Below, piece by piece: positions 51,041-59,224 of a stretch of 64,000 nucleotides of DNA (its first letter is position 1; the number at the start of each line of letters is the position of its first letter). Under the pieces are notes generated by a model. That model saw only the letters and a program-made list of their open reading frames with translations. It ran no database searches and was not told where the DNA came from. Source of the stretch: UBA8752 sp042095055 (GTDB lineage Bacteria; Bacteroidota; Bacteroidia; Flavobacteriales_D; Sanyastnellaceae); NCBI GenBank assembly GCA_042095055.1, contig JBELBZ010000004.1, positions 42,037 to 106,036 on the forward strand, given 5' to 3'. The position numbers were made by a program, and so were the translations under genes.

Positions 51041-53056
51041 TCAGCAGGTCGCCCCAAAGACAGCCAGCAATTGCAGGATGTCGGACACCCCGACGATGGT
51101 GTCTCCGTCGATGTCGCCGACGCAGTCGCTTCCCACACAGCCGAAGCTGGCCAAGATCTCCAACGTGTCTGAGACGCCAATGATGCCGTCGCCATCGAGG
51201 TCACCGGGGCATATGCATGGCGCGGGTGCGGTCCATGTGGTCAGTTCTGCTGGACTGCTGCAGCTGGGCAGGTCTGTGAAAAAGGCACCTATGGTTTGGT
51301 CCAGCCCGTCGGCCGTGAGTCCGGAAATGGTGGTGGTATAGCTTCCTGGAGAATCGGGCACTTCAAAGACATCGCCACCAATGTTCAACAGGCCCGTCGT
51401 GGGAGGGTTGGACACATTGAAGACGAGGTCGAGGTTGTAGGTGCCAGTGGCAAATGCACATGCCCCGACGTTGTCTACTTCCAAGGTCATGGAGCAGGGA
51501 CAAGGAGAGGGGGCCGTCCAGGCGTCAAACACAGCAAATGCACAAGCGTCATCTTCCGTGAAGGTGATGAGCATGTTGACGGGTTCTCCATCGGCCACCA
51601 ACCCAGTCAAGGTCACGTTGACTTGATCGTTTGTGACGCTGAAGGTTTGGTCGTTGACCATGACATCTCCTGCACCCGCCGAATATTGGAAGAACAGGGA
51701 AACGGACTGGCTGTATGTCCCGTCTATGGGGTTGCATGCGCTTTGTTCCCCCAGGGTATAAGAGTTGAGCGCACAGGTGCCACCACCGCACGATTCTGGT
51801 GCTGTGAACAAGGCGTTTTGGTCGAAAGAGCAGTCGGGATCACCGGTAAAAAAGGCGCTCACGTTTACAGGTTGCCCATCTGCAGGCAGGTTGTTGAGGC
51901 TTACTGTTTGGGGGCTACCGGATATGGTAAAAAGGGAGCCATTGACGTTGAGCAGGCCTGTTGGTGGGCTGTCGTAGAGCAGGATCAGTTGTTGGCTGTA
52001 GGTGTTGGTCTCAGGATTGCAGGAGAGTTGTGACCCTGCGAGTACAGCAGTGATCGAGCACCCTTGAACCCCCCATCCGATGTCTGAGAACATGCCCATA
52101 ACAATGGGACCTGGGTTGTGAATCGCTTCTCCTGTGTTCAGGTTGGGGGTCATCAACGCGTTTATATTTCCCGTGAGATACATGTCCTCTCGGAGGTGGG
52201 AGAAACTTGCGCCGGGTTCCCAATTCCCCGGAGCGTAAATGCCCGGAGGAGACACTGTTGCGGCCAGTCCACTGGCGCCGGCCCAGACGAGTCCTCCACC
52301 GGTGAGGGCATCGGCAAGGGCGTTGGTGGCGGAATTGATGTCGAGGATGCTGCCTCCGGAATTGTTGTCGTTGATGAACGTATCGTAGACAAACGGCGAA
52401 CCACTCTGACCGATGAAGCCGGTGTTTCCCGCGACATTGGCGCTGCCGATAAAGCCGAGTCCATGGCAGAGTTCGTGCAGCACCACAGTCACGAAATCGT
52501 AGGTCCCAGGGGGGACATTGCCATCGAGACCGAAGTACCAATTGACGTCGCTTCCAAAATTGCAGGTGATGTCTACGGCGCTGGCATCGAGGTCATTGCT
52601 GGACAATTGATTGGCCAATGCTGCGGGGTAATACACTCCGGCACTGGGGGCACCGGTGAAGTTGCGGTGCACGGTACTTGGAGATGCAGAACCCAAGATG
52701 TTGGTGCCCAATGATGCCCACGTAGCCTCTACTTCGATGGTGACGTCGCTGGAAATTTGGCCGGCCCAAATGTTGACAGCGTATTGGAACGCAGCTTGGG
52801 CGGCAGAGGGGAAGTTGGTGTAGGTGACGTTGATGTTGGCCGAGGAGCTTCGAAGGCCACTTGGGGGAGGAACAAACAGAAAGTGGTCTTCAGGAATGCC
52901 GGTGTATCCATCACATCCTTGGGCCTCACATACCGCATGGTCGTGCATGCTTGAGGCAGGCAGGCCGAACATCTTTTGCGCCTGAGACTGAAAGGGCAGC
53001 ATGCTGCAGAGGATCAATCCACAGATGGCACTGAATGGCACAAGCGACGAGGTCAT
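51041..53056 (-). CDS. Secreted metalloprotease-like protein with three repeats and dockerin-like tail
   Basis: This 671-residue exported protein has a signal peptide ending LPFQSQAQ. Residues about 60-345 contain VVLHELCHGLGFIG, a metzincin-like HExxHxxG zinc motif with Gly at the usual third-ligand position, and the later segment NALMTPNLNTGE followed by MFSDIGW seen in this uncharacterised peptidase-like family. Three Cys-bracketed repeats of about 95 residues follow (each with a LLNV/LLNI-like strand, an LxADGxPV-like loop and a TAPxxC end). The C-terminus carries two calcium-loop units (DLDGDGIIGVSDTLEIL and DIDGDTIVGVSDILQLL) and ends FGATC. The ATG at 53056 is used. It sits between the S24 regulator and the polymerase cassette but looks unrelated. 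Confidence 0.82.
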   Translation of the reverse strand: MTSSLVPFSAICGLILCSMLPFQSQAQKMFGLPASSMHDHAVCEAQGCDGYTGIPEDHFLFVPPPSGLRSSSANINVTYTNFPSAAQAAFQYAVNIWAGQISSDVTIEVEATWASLGTNILGSASPSTVHRNFTGAPSAGVYYPAALANQLSSNDLDASAVDITCNFGSDVNWYFGLDGNVPPGTYDFVTVVLHELCHGLGFIGSANVAGNTGFIGQSGSPFVYDTFINDNNSGGSILDINSATNALADALTGGGLVWAGASGLAATVSPPGIYAPGNWEPGASFSHLREDMYLTGNINALMTPNLNTGEAIHNPGPIVMGMFSDIGWGVQGCSITAVLAGSQLSCNPETNTYSQQLILLYDSPPTGLLNVNGSLFTISGSPQTVSLNNLPADGQPVNVSAFFTGDPDCSFDQNALFTAPESCGGGTCALNSYTLGEQSACNPIDGTYSQSVSLFFQYSAGAGDVMVNDQTFSVTNDQVNVTLTGLVADGEPVNMLITFTEDDACAFAVFDAWTAPSPCPCSMTLEVDNVGACAFATGTYNLDLVFNVSNPPTTGLLNIGGDVFEVPDSPGSYTTTISGLTADGLDQTIGAFFTDLPSCSSPAELTTWTAPAPCICPGDLDGDGIIGVSDTLEILASFGCVGSDCVGDIDGDTIVGVSDILQLLAVFGATC

Positions 53057-53197
53057 AAGTAGAAAGATAGCGAGAGACTTCTGATTATGCCACTGCCCGA
53101 ACACCCGTTTTGTAGTCGTTTATATCAGTTTCGTTGACGTAATTAAGCTTTTGGGCGTAATACATAGCCTGCAAATTGCAGCAGGTGTTGGACCGCG

Positions 53198-53896
53198 TTA
53201 GCTGGAGGTTTCTGGCCAATCGGTTGAGAACCAGCCGATGGCCTTCCAGGCTTCCCGAATGTCGACAGGCGCATAGGGGTAGGGATCGAATTGCGGGTTG
53301 TTGGATACCAGCAGGAAATTCCCTTGTGATTCCAATCTGTTTTCGACGCGTTTAAACAGCAGGCCATCCCCAGTGGTGGAGATGATGTAGGGCTGCCCGC
53401 CCCCCATGTTTTCCATGCGCTCTACAAATTCAGCAAGGATCCACGTGCCATTGGGCAAAGGCAACATGCTGTCTCCTTCAATTTGGAAAAAGCGCAATGT
53501 GCGGTCTTGGGGCACTTCAGGAAGGGGCAAGGCAAAATGTGGCAGGGCTGCAATCCACTCGGGATCTCCCAACCCCGACGCATAGCCCGCTGCCGCTTTT
53601 GTGCTGACCGCCGATATGCGCTCGGTTTTCTCGTCCCTTTCCACAGGGATGGGCAACACGCGAACGTCTTGCTCCATGCGCTTTTCGGTTCCCCCAAGGA
53701 CGAGGGCGTCGAGGGACACGTTGAGGATATGGGCCAGCCTCACGAGTGCCGCCAACCGGGGCTCTGCGCGGCCTTCTTCGTAGGCACCAAGGGCGGTTCG
53801 TTTGAGTCCGGAACGCTCCGCCAGTTCCGTTTGGGTCCATCCGCGCTGTTTGCGGAAGTGGCGCAATTGCGATCCTATGCGGGAGGGGTCGGCCAT
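53198..53896 (-). CDS. XRE-family HTH regulator with S24 (LexA-like) peptidase domain
   Basis: This 232-residue protein has an N-terminal helix-turn-helix (GWTQTELAERSGLKRTALG) and a C-terminal S24 domain with the nucleophile in IEGDSMLPLPNG and the general-base Lys in LLFKRVENR. A possible self-cleavage site is the Ala-Gly of KAAAGYAS. It is therefore a candidate RecA*-responsive repressor, and its position upstream of the polymerase cassette on the same strand suggests control of that cassette. The ATG at 53896 is 4 bases from the end of nfu, so it is also in one transcript with nfu. Confidence 0.9.
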   Translation of the reverse strand: MADPSRIGSQLRHFRKQRGWTQTELAERSGLKRTALGAYEEGRAEPRLAALVRLAHILNVSLDALVLGGTEKRMEQDVRVLPIPVERDEKTERISAVSTKAAAGYASGLGDPEWIAALPHFALPLPEVPQDRTLRFFQIEGDSMLPLPNGTWILAEFVERMENMGGGQPYIISTTGDGLLFKRVENRLESQGNFLLVSNNPQFDPYPYAPVDIREAWKAIGWFSTDWPETSS

Positions 53897-53900
53897 GGGC

Positions 53901-54536
53901 TTAGACGGAGGCAACGACGGATTGGACAGCGTCGATTTTGGAGGTGAGCAAGCGCTCGATGCCGTCTTTCAACGTTGCGGTTGAAGAGGGGCACCCTGCG
54001 CAGGCGCCGCGCAACCTCACGTGCACGGTGCCTTTGACAAAAGCGCGGAAATCGATGGCCCCGCCGTCTGCTTCTACTGCGGGCCTGACGAATTCTTCGA
54101 GCAAGGCGACGATGGCTTCGTCGTGTTCGGTGGGGACGATGTCAGCATCGTTGAGTTGCACGGCACCTTCAGTTTCGGCCGGGGCGCCTTGGTCCGCTTC
54201 GGATGTTGCAGCTGGCGCGACCATGGGTGGAATTTTTTCCACCGCCGTTTCATTCTCGGAGAGCCAGCCTTGGATGTATTCGCGCATCTGCATGGCGATC
54301 ATCTCCCAGCCAATCGAATCGTCTTTGGTGACGGAAACAAAGCCGCCACTGATGAAGACGCCTGTGACAAAAGGGAAGTTGAACAGTTCTTCTGCGAGGC
54401 TAGAGTAGCCTGCGGTCGAGGCTTTGCTGTTGAACTCAGCTTGGTCTGACCCTGCGATGAGGGGGCGGTCCGAAACGAACTTCATGACCTCTGGGTTGGG
54501 GGTCATTTCCGCATATACACTGACAGGTTGGCTCAT
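53901..54536 (-). CDS. nfu: Iron-sulfur cluster carrier NfuA/NFU1-like
   Basis: This 211-residue protein has an N-terminal Nfu_N domain (AEMTPNPEVMKFVSDRPL) and a C-terminal NifU-type domain with the cluster-binding GACAGCPSSTATLKDGI and the preceding FVRPAVEADGGAIDF. A Pro- and Ala-rich acidic linker lies between them (about 105-135). It delivers [4Fe-4S] clusters to target enzymes. The open frame extends to 54893 antisense to the amidohydrolase gene and is not used; the ATG at 54536 (MSQPVSVYAEM) fits the family. The S24 regulator gene follows at once. Confidence 0.93.
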   Translation of the reverse strand: MSQPVSVYAEMTPNPEVMKFVSDRPLIAGSDQAEFNSKASTAGYSSLAEELFNFPFVTGVFISGGFVSVTKDDSIGWEMIAMQMREYIQGWLSENETAVEKIPPMVAPAATSEADQGAPAETEGAVQLNDADIVPTEHDEAIVALLEEFVRPAVEADGGAIDFRAFVKGTVHVRLRGACAGCPSSTATLKDGIERLLTSKIDAVQSVVASV

Positions 54537-54638
54537 ACAGCGAATATCGAACAGTTGACGTTGTGAACTACATGGACGTACCTGTGCGCAGCTCTTGGGG
54601 TTCCCAATATCTTGCTTCTCGAATCGATTCCTAGAACC

Positions 54639-57600
54639 ATGACCCGAATCACCCATGTTGCCAGCATGCTGCTGGCTTTGGCCACAGCGAGCCTTACCCA
54701 AGCGCAAAGCAGTTCGACTTTTCCAGTGAATGGGACGCCGGATGCCCGCATTGAACTGCATGTATACGAAGGTGCCCGCATCCACTTGTCTGCTGATGAG
54801 GTGATTGCAGAAGGACACCTTGTGGTGCGCCGCGGCCGCATTGAAGCGGTTGGAGCAGGGGTGTATTCGTCTTCTGAGCCCGCCGTACGCCATGACCTGT
54901 CTGGCAAGGAGGTTTACCCCTCATTTGTTGACCTCTATACAGGGTGGGGATTGAAGAAAGGAGAGCGTTCGGGTTGGGACGGTAAACCCCATTACGATAG
55001 AGAAGACACCCAGGCCGCCTTGGGCTGGAACAGCGCATTGCATCCAGAATACCGCGCTGCCGAGGCATTTGTGCCCAGCGAAAAAACCGCCAAGGCACAC
55101 CTTCAAGGGGGGTTTGGTGCGGTGGTTACCCACAGACAGGACGGCATTGTGCGCGGAACGGCTGCCCTCGTCGCCTTGGGAAAGGAGGCCAACGATGCGG
55201 TGCTGGAGCCCACCGTAGCCGCGTGGCACAGTTTTTCGAAAGGGTCATCCAAGCAGAGCTATCCGAGTTCACTGATGGGGAGCATTGCCCTGTTGCGCCA
55301 GACTTATTGTGATGCGCAGTGGTATGCCCAGTACGACGCGCCCGAAGAACGCAACCTCTCACTGGAGGCTTTTTCTGGGTCCGCGGAATTGCCCCAGTTT
55401 TTTGCGGCAGGCAATTGGTTGGACGTTTTGCGCGCCGACAAGGTGGGCGATGAGTTTGGCGTTCAATATGCCTTCCTCGGTGGGGGCGAATCCTACCGCC
55501 GATTGGACGAGATCAGCGCTACAGGCGGTGCGTTGATTGTCCCGGTGAACTTTCCATCGGCCATTGACGTGAGCGATCCGTATTTGACGCGCCTCGTTTC
55601 CCTTTCAGACATGAAGGATTGGGAGTGGGCACCGCACAACCCCGCCAAGGTTGCCGCAGCGGGCATCCCCATGGCATTGACGATGAACGGGGTGAAAAAG
55701 GGGGGAGAATTTCTCGCCAATGTGCGCAAGGCGGTGGCCCATGGACTGGGTGCCAACCAGGCCTTGGATGCATTGACCCGGGTTCCTGCAGAGATGATCG
55801 GTGCTTCGGACCGGGTGGGCCGTTTGGCCGCTGGCTTGGAGGCCAATTTTCTGGTGACCGACGGCCCCATTTTTGAGGACGGCAGCACGTTGCACTGGAA
55901 TGTGGTTCAAGGCCACCGCCACGAAATGGAGCCTTTGGAAAGCGTGGCCATCGCAGGGCGGTACAGCCTCAATTTGGATGGCCGTGACCTGGTGCTTGAG
56001 CTCAAGGAGGGAGACAAAGGTCCGAGCGGCCGCTGGTGGCCAGCAGGAACCGCCGAAGACAATGTGGATTCGCTCGCGGGCAAAGCCAAGGTCAGTTTGG
56101 ATGGCCGCGACCTGGTGCTGCGCCTGATGGACGATGAACTGGGCACGTACCGCTTGGTGGGCAATGTCTACGAAGGCAGCAGGATCATTGATGGTCGCGG
56201 AGAACGGCCCGACGGCGTGTGGACAGAGTGGGCGGCGTTGCGCCAAGACACGGATGGCGGATCAGCAGACACAGCCGAGCCTGAAGAGGCGGCGGCTGGA
56301 GAAGGAGAAGAGGCAGAAGAAGCGGACTTCGGTCCCGGCCCTTTGCTCTATCCGTTCAGTGCCTATGGCCGCACGCAATTGCCCGAACAGGGCAGCTGGC
56401 ACTTTGTGGGGGCTACGGTGTGGACCTGCGGTGATGCAGGTAAGATTGAAGGCGGCGAGGTCATCGTGCACCAGGGCCGCATTGTGGCCGTTGGGCAGGA
56501 TTTGGACCCGGCAGCGGTGTTTGGAAAAAACGTTCCCGCATTGACCCGCATCGACGCGGCTGGCAAACACATCACGCCGGGCATCCTCGACGAGCACACC
56601 CACATTGCGGCGAGCCGCGGAATCAACGAGGGAACACAAGCTTCGAGTGCTGAAGTGAGCATTGGTACGGTGGTCAACAGTGAGGATGTCAACCTCTACC
56701 GGCACCTCGCTGGAGGGGTCACCGCAGGACAGATTTTGCATGGCTCGGCCAATCCCATTGGAGGCCAGAGCGGCATCATCAAGTACCGTTGGGGTCAGAC
56801 GCCGGATGAGATGTTGATCGAAGGGGCAGATCCCTTCATCAAGTTTGCCCTTGGAGAGAACGTCAAGCAATCGAATTGGGGCGACTACCAAACGGTTCGC
56901 TTTCCGCAAACCCGGATGGGGGTGGAGCAAGTGTATTACGACCATTTCCACCGCGCTCGTGAGTACGGAGAAGACTGGAAACGCTATGAGGCGGAGCGCA
57001 AGGCCACGCCACGGCGTGTGCTGCGCAAGGGCGGTGGCCCAAAGAAGCCCCGACGGGATTTAGAGCTCGAAACGTTGCTGCAGATCATAGAGTCCGAGCG
57101 GTTTGTCACCTGCCACAGCTACCGCCAGGACGAGATCAACATGCTCATGCACGTGGCCGACTCCATGGGCTTCACCTTGAACACCTTTACCCACATTTTG
57201 GAGGGCTACAAAGTCGCCGACAAGATGGCTGAGCACGGTGCAGGAGGCTCGAGCTTCAGCGACTGGTGGGCATACAAGTTCGAGGTCAAGGATGCCATCC
57301 CGTACAACGGTGCGCTGCTTTGGGAGAACGGTGTGGTGACGGCCTTTAATTCGGACGACCGTGAAATGGCCCGCCGCCTCAACCAAGAGGCCGCCAAGGC
57401 GGTCAAGTATGGCGGCGTTCCAGAAGAAGAGGCGCTCAAGTTTGTGACCTTGAATCCCGCCAAATTGCTCCACTTGGACGACCGCATGGGGTCATTGGAA
57501 GCGGGCAAGGACGCCGACCTTGTCGTGTGGTCAGACCATCCGCTGTCGGTGTACGCCCAATGCGAGCAAACCTTTGTCGACGGCCGACGCTTGTTTGACC

Positions 57601-57755
57601 TCGGGGAAGACCAGCTGATGAGGGAGGCGATCCGGTCGGAACGGGCCCGATTGATTCAGAAGATGTTAGACGCCCCAGGCGCAGACAAACGGAAACCGAT
57701 GGAAAGGATTCCAGCCCATTACCATTGTGACACCATGACTGAGGAGAACCGATGA
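54639..57755 (+). CDS. Tandem amidohydrolase-family protein, exported
   Basis: This 1038-residue protein has a signal peptide (MTRITHVASMLLALATASLTQAQ) and two amidohydrolase modules. The first (about 45-440) reads VYPSFVDLYTGWG where a metal-binding HxH is expected, so it looks inactive. A short acidic Glu- and Ala-rich linker (about 545-565) leads to the second (about 585-1010) with ITPGILDEHTHIAAS, FVTCHSYRQDEI, a later His in FTHILEG and TAFNSDDREMARR. The family includes imidazolonepropionase-like and prolidase-like hydrolases of cyclic amides or peptides. The substrate is unknown. It overlaps the next amidohydrolase gene by 4 bases. Confidence 0.9.
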   Translation: MTRITHVASMLLALATASLTQAQSSSTFPVNGTPDARIELHVYEGARIHLSADEVIAEGHLVVRRGRIEAVGAGVYSSSEPAVRHDLSGKEVYPSFVDLYTGWGLKKGERSGWDGKPHYDREDTQAALGWNSALHPEYRAAEAFVPSEKTAKAHLQGGFGAVVTHRQDGIVRGTAALVALGKEANDAVLEPTVAAWHSFSKGSSKQSYPSSLMGSIALLRQTYCDAQWYAQYDAPEERNLSLEAFSGSAELPQFFAAGNWLDVLRADKVGDEFGVQYAFLGGGESYRRLDEISATGGALIVPVNFPSAIDVSDPYLTRLVSLSDMKDWEWAPHNPAKVAAAGIPMALTMNGVKKGGEFLANVRKAVAHGLGANQALDALTRVPAEMIGASDRVGRLAAGLEANFLVTDGPIFEDGSTLHWNVVQGHRHEMEPLESVAIAGRYSLNLDGRDLVLELKEGDKGPSGRWWPAGTAEDNVDSLAGKAKVSLDGRDLVLRLMDDELGTYRLVGNVYEGSRIIDGRGERPDGVWTEWAALRQDTDGGSADTAEPEEAAAGEGEEAEEADFGPGPLLYPFSAYGRTQLPEQGSWHFVGATVWTCGDAGKIEGGEVIVHQGRIVAVGQDLDPAAVFGKNVPALTRIDAAGKHITPGILDEHTHIAASRGINEGTQASSAEVSIGTVVNSEDVNLYRHLAGGVTAGQILHGSANPIGGQSGIIKYRWGQTPDEMLIEGADPFIKFALGENVKQSNWGDYQTVRFPQTRMGVEQVYYDHFHRAREYGEDWKRYEAERKATPRRVLRKGGGPKKPRRDLELETLLQIIESERFVTCHSYRQDEINMLMHVADSMGFTLNTFTHILEGYKVADKMAEHGAGGSSFSDWWAYKFEVKDAIPYNGALLWENGVVTAFNSDDREMARRLNQEAAKAVKYGGVPEEEALKFVTLNPAKLLHLDDRMGSLEAGKDADLVVWSDHPLSVYAQCEQTFVDGRRLFDLGEDQLMREAIRSERARLIQKMLDAPGADKRKPMERIPAHYHCDTMTEENR

Positions 57756-59122
57756 ACCGCATTGCAACACTGAATTTCGCAGCCATGAGAGCTTCATTTC
57801 TCTTTGCCATCCTCGCCCTTGCGGGCGCTGCCCTGGCCCAGCCCAACCTAACGCCAGGCGCCCCACAGACCGAGAGCATCCTCGTTGTGGGCGGGACGGC
57901 CCACCTCGGAACCGGGGAGGCCCTCGACAATGCCGCCATCGGTTTTGAGGATGGCATCATCAATTTCGTAGGTGCCGCCCGCGAAGTGGACCGCAAGCGG
58001 TACAACCGTGTGGTGGACGTTTCGGGCATGCACGTCTACCCCGGCTTCATTGCACCCAACAGCACCTTGGGACTGATGGAAGTTGCCGCTGTTCGCGCTT
58101 CTCGCGATTACCAAGAAGTGGGTACGTTCAAGCCCAATGTGCGGAGCATCATCGCCTACAATGCCGCCTCTGACATTACGCCGACGGTGCGCACCAATGG
58201 CGTGTTGATGGGACAGATCACACCGCGTGGAGGGGTGATTGGAGGCTCCAGTTCAGTGGTTCAATTCGACGCTTGGAACTGGGAAGACGCGGTGGTTCGC
58301 GCCGACGATGGGATTCACCTGTACTGGCCTTCGTCGCACCACAAGCACTATGAGGACGGGCGTGCGCAGTTGCGCAAGCGCAAGACCTACGATCAGAAGC
58401 TGCACGAAATCCGGGACTTTTTTGCCCGCGCCCGCGCTTATTCGGCAGGGGAGACCGACAAGCGGGACTTGCGGATGGAGGCCATGCGCGGCCTCTTTGC
58501 TGCAGGAGACCGCAGTGCCGCAGGGGCGAGCACCTTGTTTATTCACGCCAACGATGCCAAGCAAATTGCGGAAGTGATCCGTTTCAAGCGCGCCGAAGAC
58601 CTCGAGCGCGTGGTGCTCGTCGGCGGACTGGACAGCTGGATGATGGCCGATCCGCTCCGCGAAAACGACATCGCTGTGATGGTGATGCGGACGCACTCGG
58701 TGCCGCGCTTTGCCGAGGACGACATCGACCTGCCCTACAAGTTGCCCAAGCTCCTCGAGGATGAGGGCGTGGAATACTGCCTTCAAGGCGAAGGCCGGAT
58801 GCCCGAGATGAACACGCGAAACCTCCCCTTCTTTGCGGGGACCGCGGTCGCCTATGGCCTCGAATACGAGCAAGCTGTGCGCGCCTTGACATTGTCTACG
58901 GCCCAGATCTTGGGCATCGATGGAACTTGCGGTTCGTTGGAGCGGGGCAAGGATGCGACGCTCTTTATTTCAGCGGGTGATGCCCTCGACATGATGGGCA
59001 ACGATGTCCGCCATGCCTGGGTTCAAGGCCGCGATGTAGTGCTCGACAACAAGCAAATCCAGCTGTACGAGAAGTACAAAGCCAAGTACGATGCCCAGCG
59101 CGCTGCTGGCGATGGCCGTTGA
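57752..59122 (+). CDS. Exported amidohydrolase-like protein lacking the HxH metal motif
   Basis: This 456-residue protein has a signal peptide (FAILALAGAALAQ) and the overall amidohydrolase pattern: an N-terminal beta-sandwich strand (ILVVGGTAHLGTGEAL), MHVYPGFIAPNSTLGLMEV and a C-terminal ALTLSTAQILGIDGTCGSLE followed by GKDATLF. At the metal site the HxH is replaced by Ala-Pro-Asn. It resembles the first module of the preceding protein and probably forms a complex with it. A non-catalytic or structural role is inferred. The ATG overlaps the previous stop (ATGA). Confidence 0.87.
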   Translation: MNRIATLNFAAMRASFLFAILALAGAALAQPNLTPGAPQTESILVVGGTAHLGTGEALDNAAIGFEDGIINFVGAAREVDRKRYNRVVDVSGMHVYPGFIAPNSTLGLMEVAAVRASRDYQEVGTFKPNVRSIIAYNAASDITPTVRTNGVLMGQITPRGGVIGGSSSVVQFDAWNWEDAVVRADDGIHLYWPSSHHKHYEDGRAQLRKRKTYDQKLHEIRDFFARARAYSAGETDKRDLRMEAMRGLFAAGDRSAAGASTLFIHANDAKQIAEVIRFKRAEDLERVVLVGGLDSWMMADPLRENDIAVMVMRTHSVPRFAEDDIDLPYKLPKLLEDEGVEYCLQGEGRMPEMNTRNLPFFAGTAVAYGLEYEQAVRALTLSTAQILGIDGTCGSLERGKDATLFISAGDALDMMGNDVRHAWVQGRDVVLDNKQIQLYEKYKAKYDAQRAAGDGR

Positions 59123-59149
59123 TGCCCATCGGGTCAACCACAGCCAAGG

Positions 59150-59177
59150 AAAAGGCCCGCTTTTGGCGGGCCTTTTT
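59150..59177. terminator. Bidirectional rho-independent terminator
   Basis: A 7-base stem (GGCCCGC / GCGGGCC) with loop TTTTG is flanked by A4 and T5. It lies between the amidohydrolase operon and the convergent DUF4139 gene and can serve both strands. Confidence 0.9.
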
Positions 59178-59224
59178 CGTGGGCAGTTGGAAATTGTAGG
59201 GAAGCGTAAACAGCGCAATGGACC

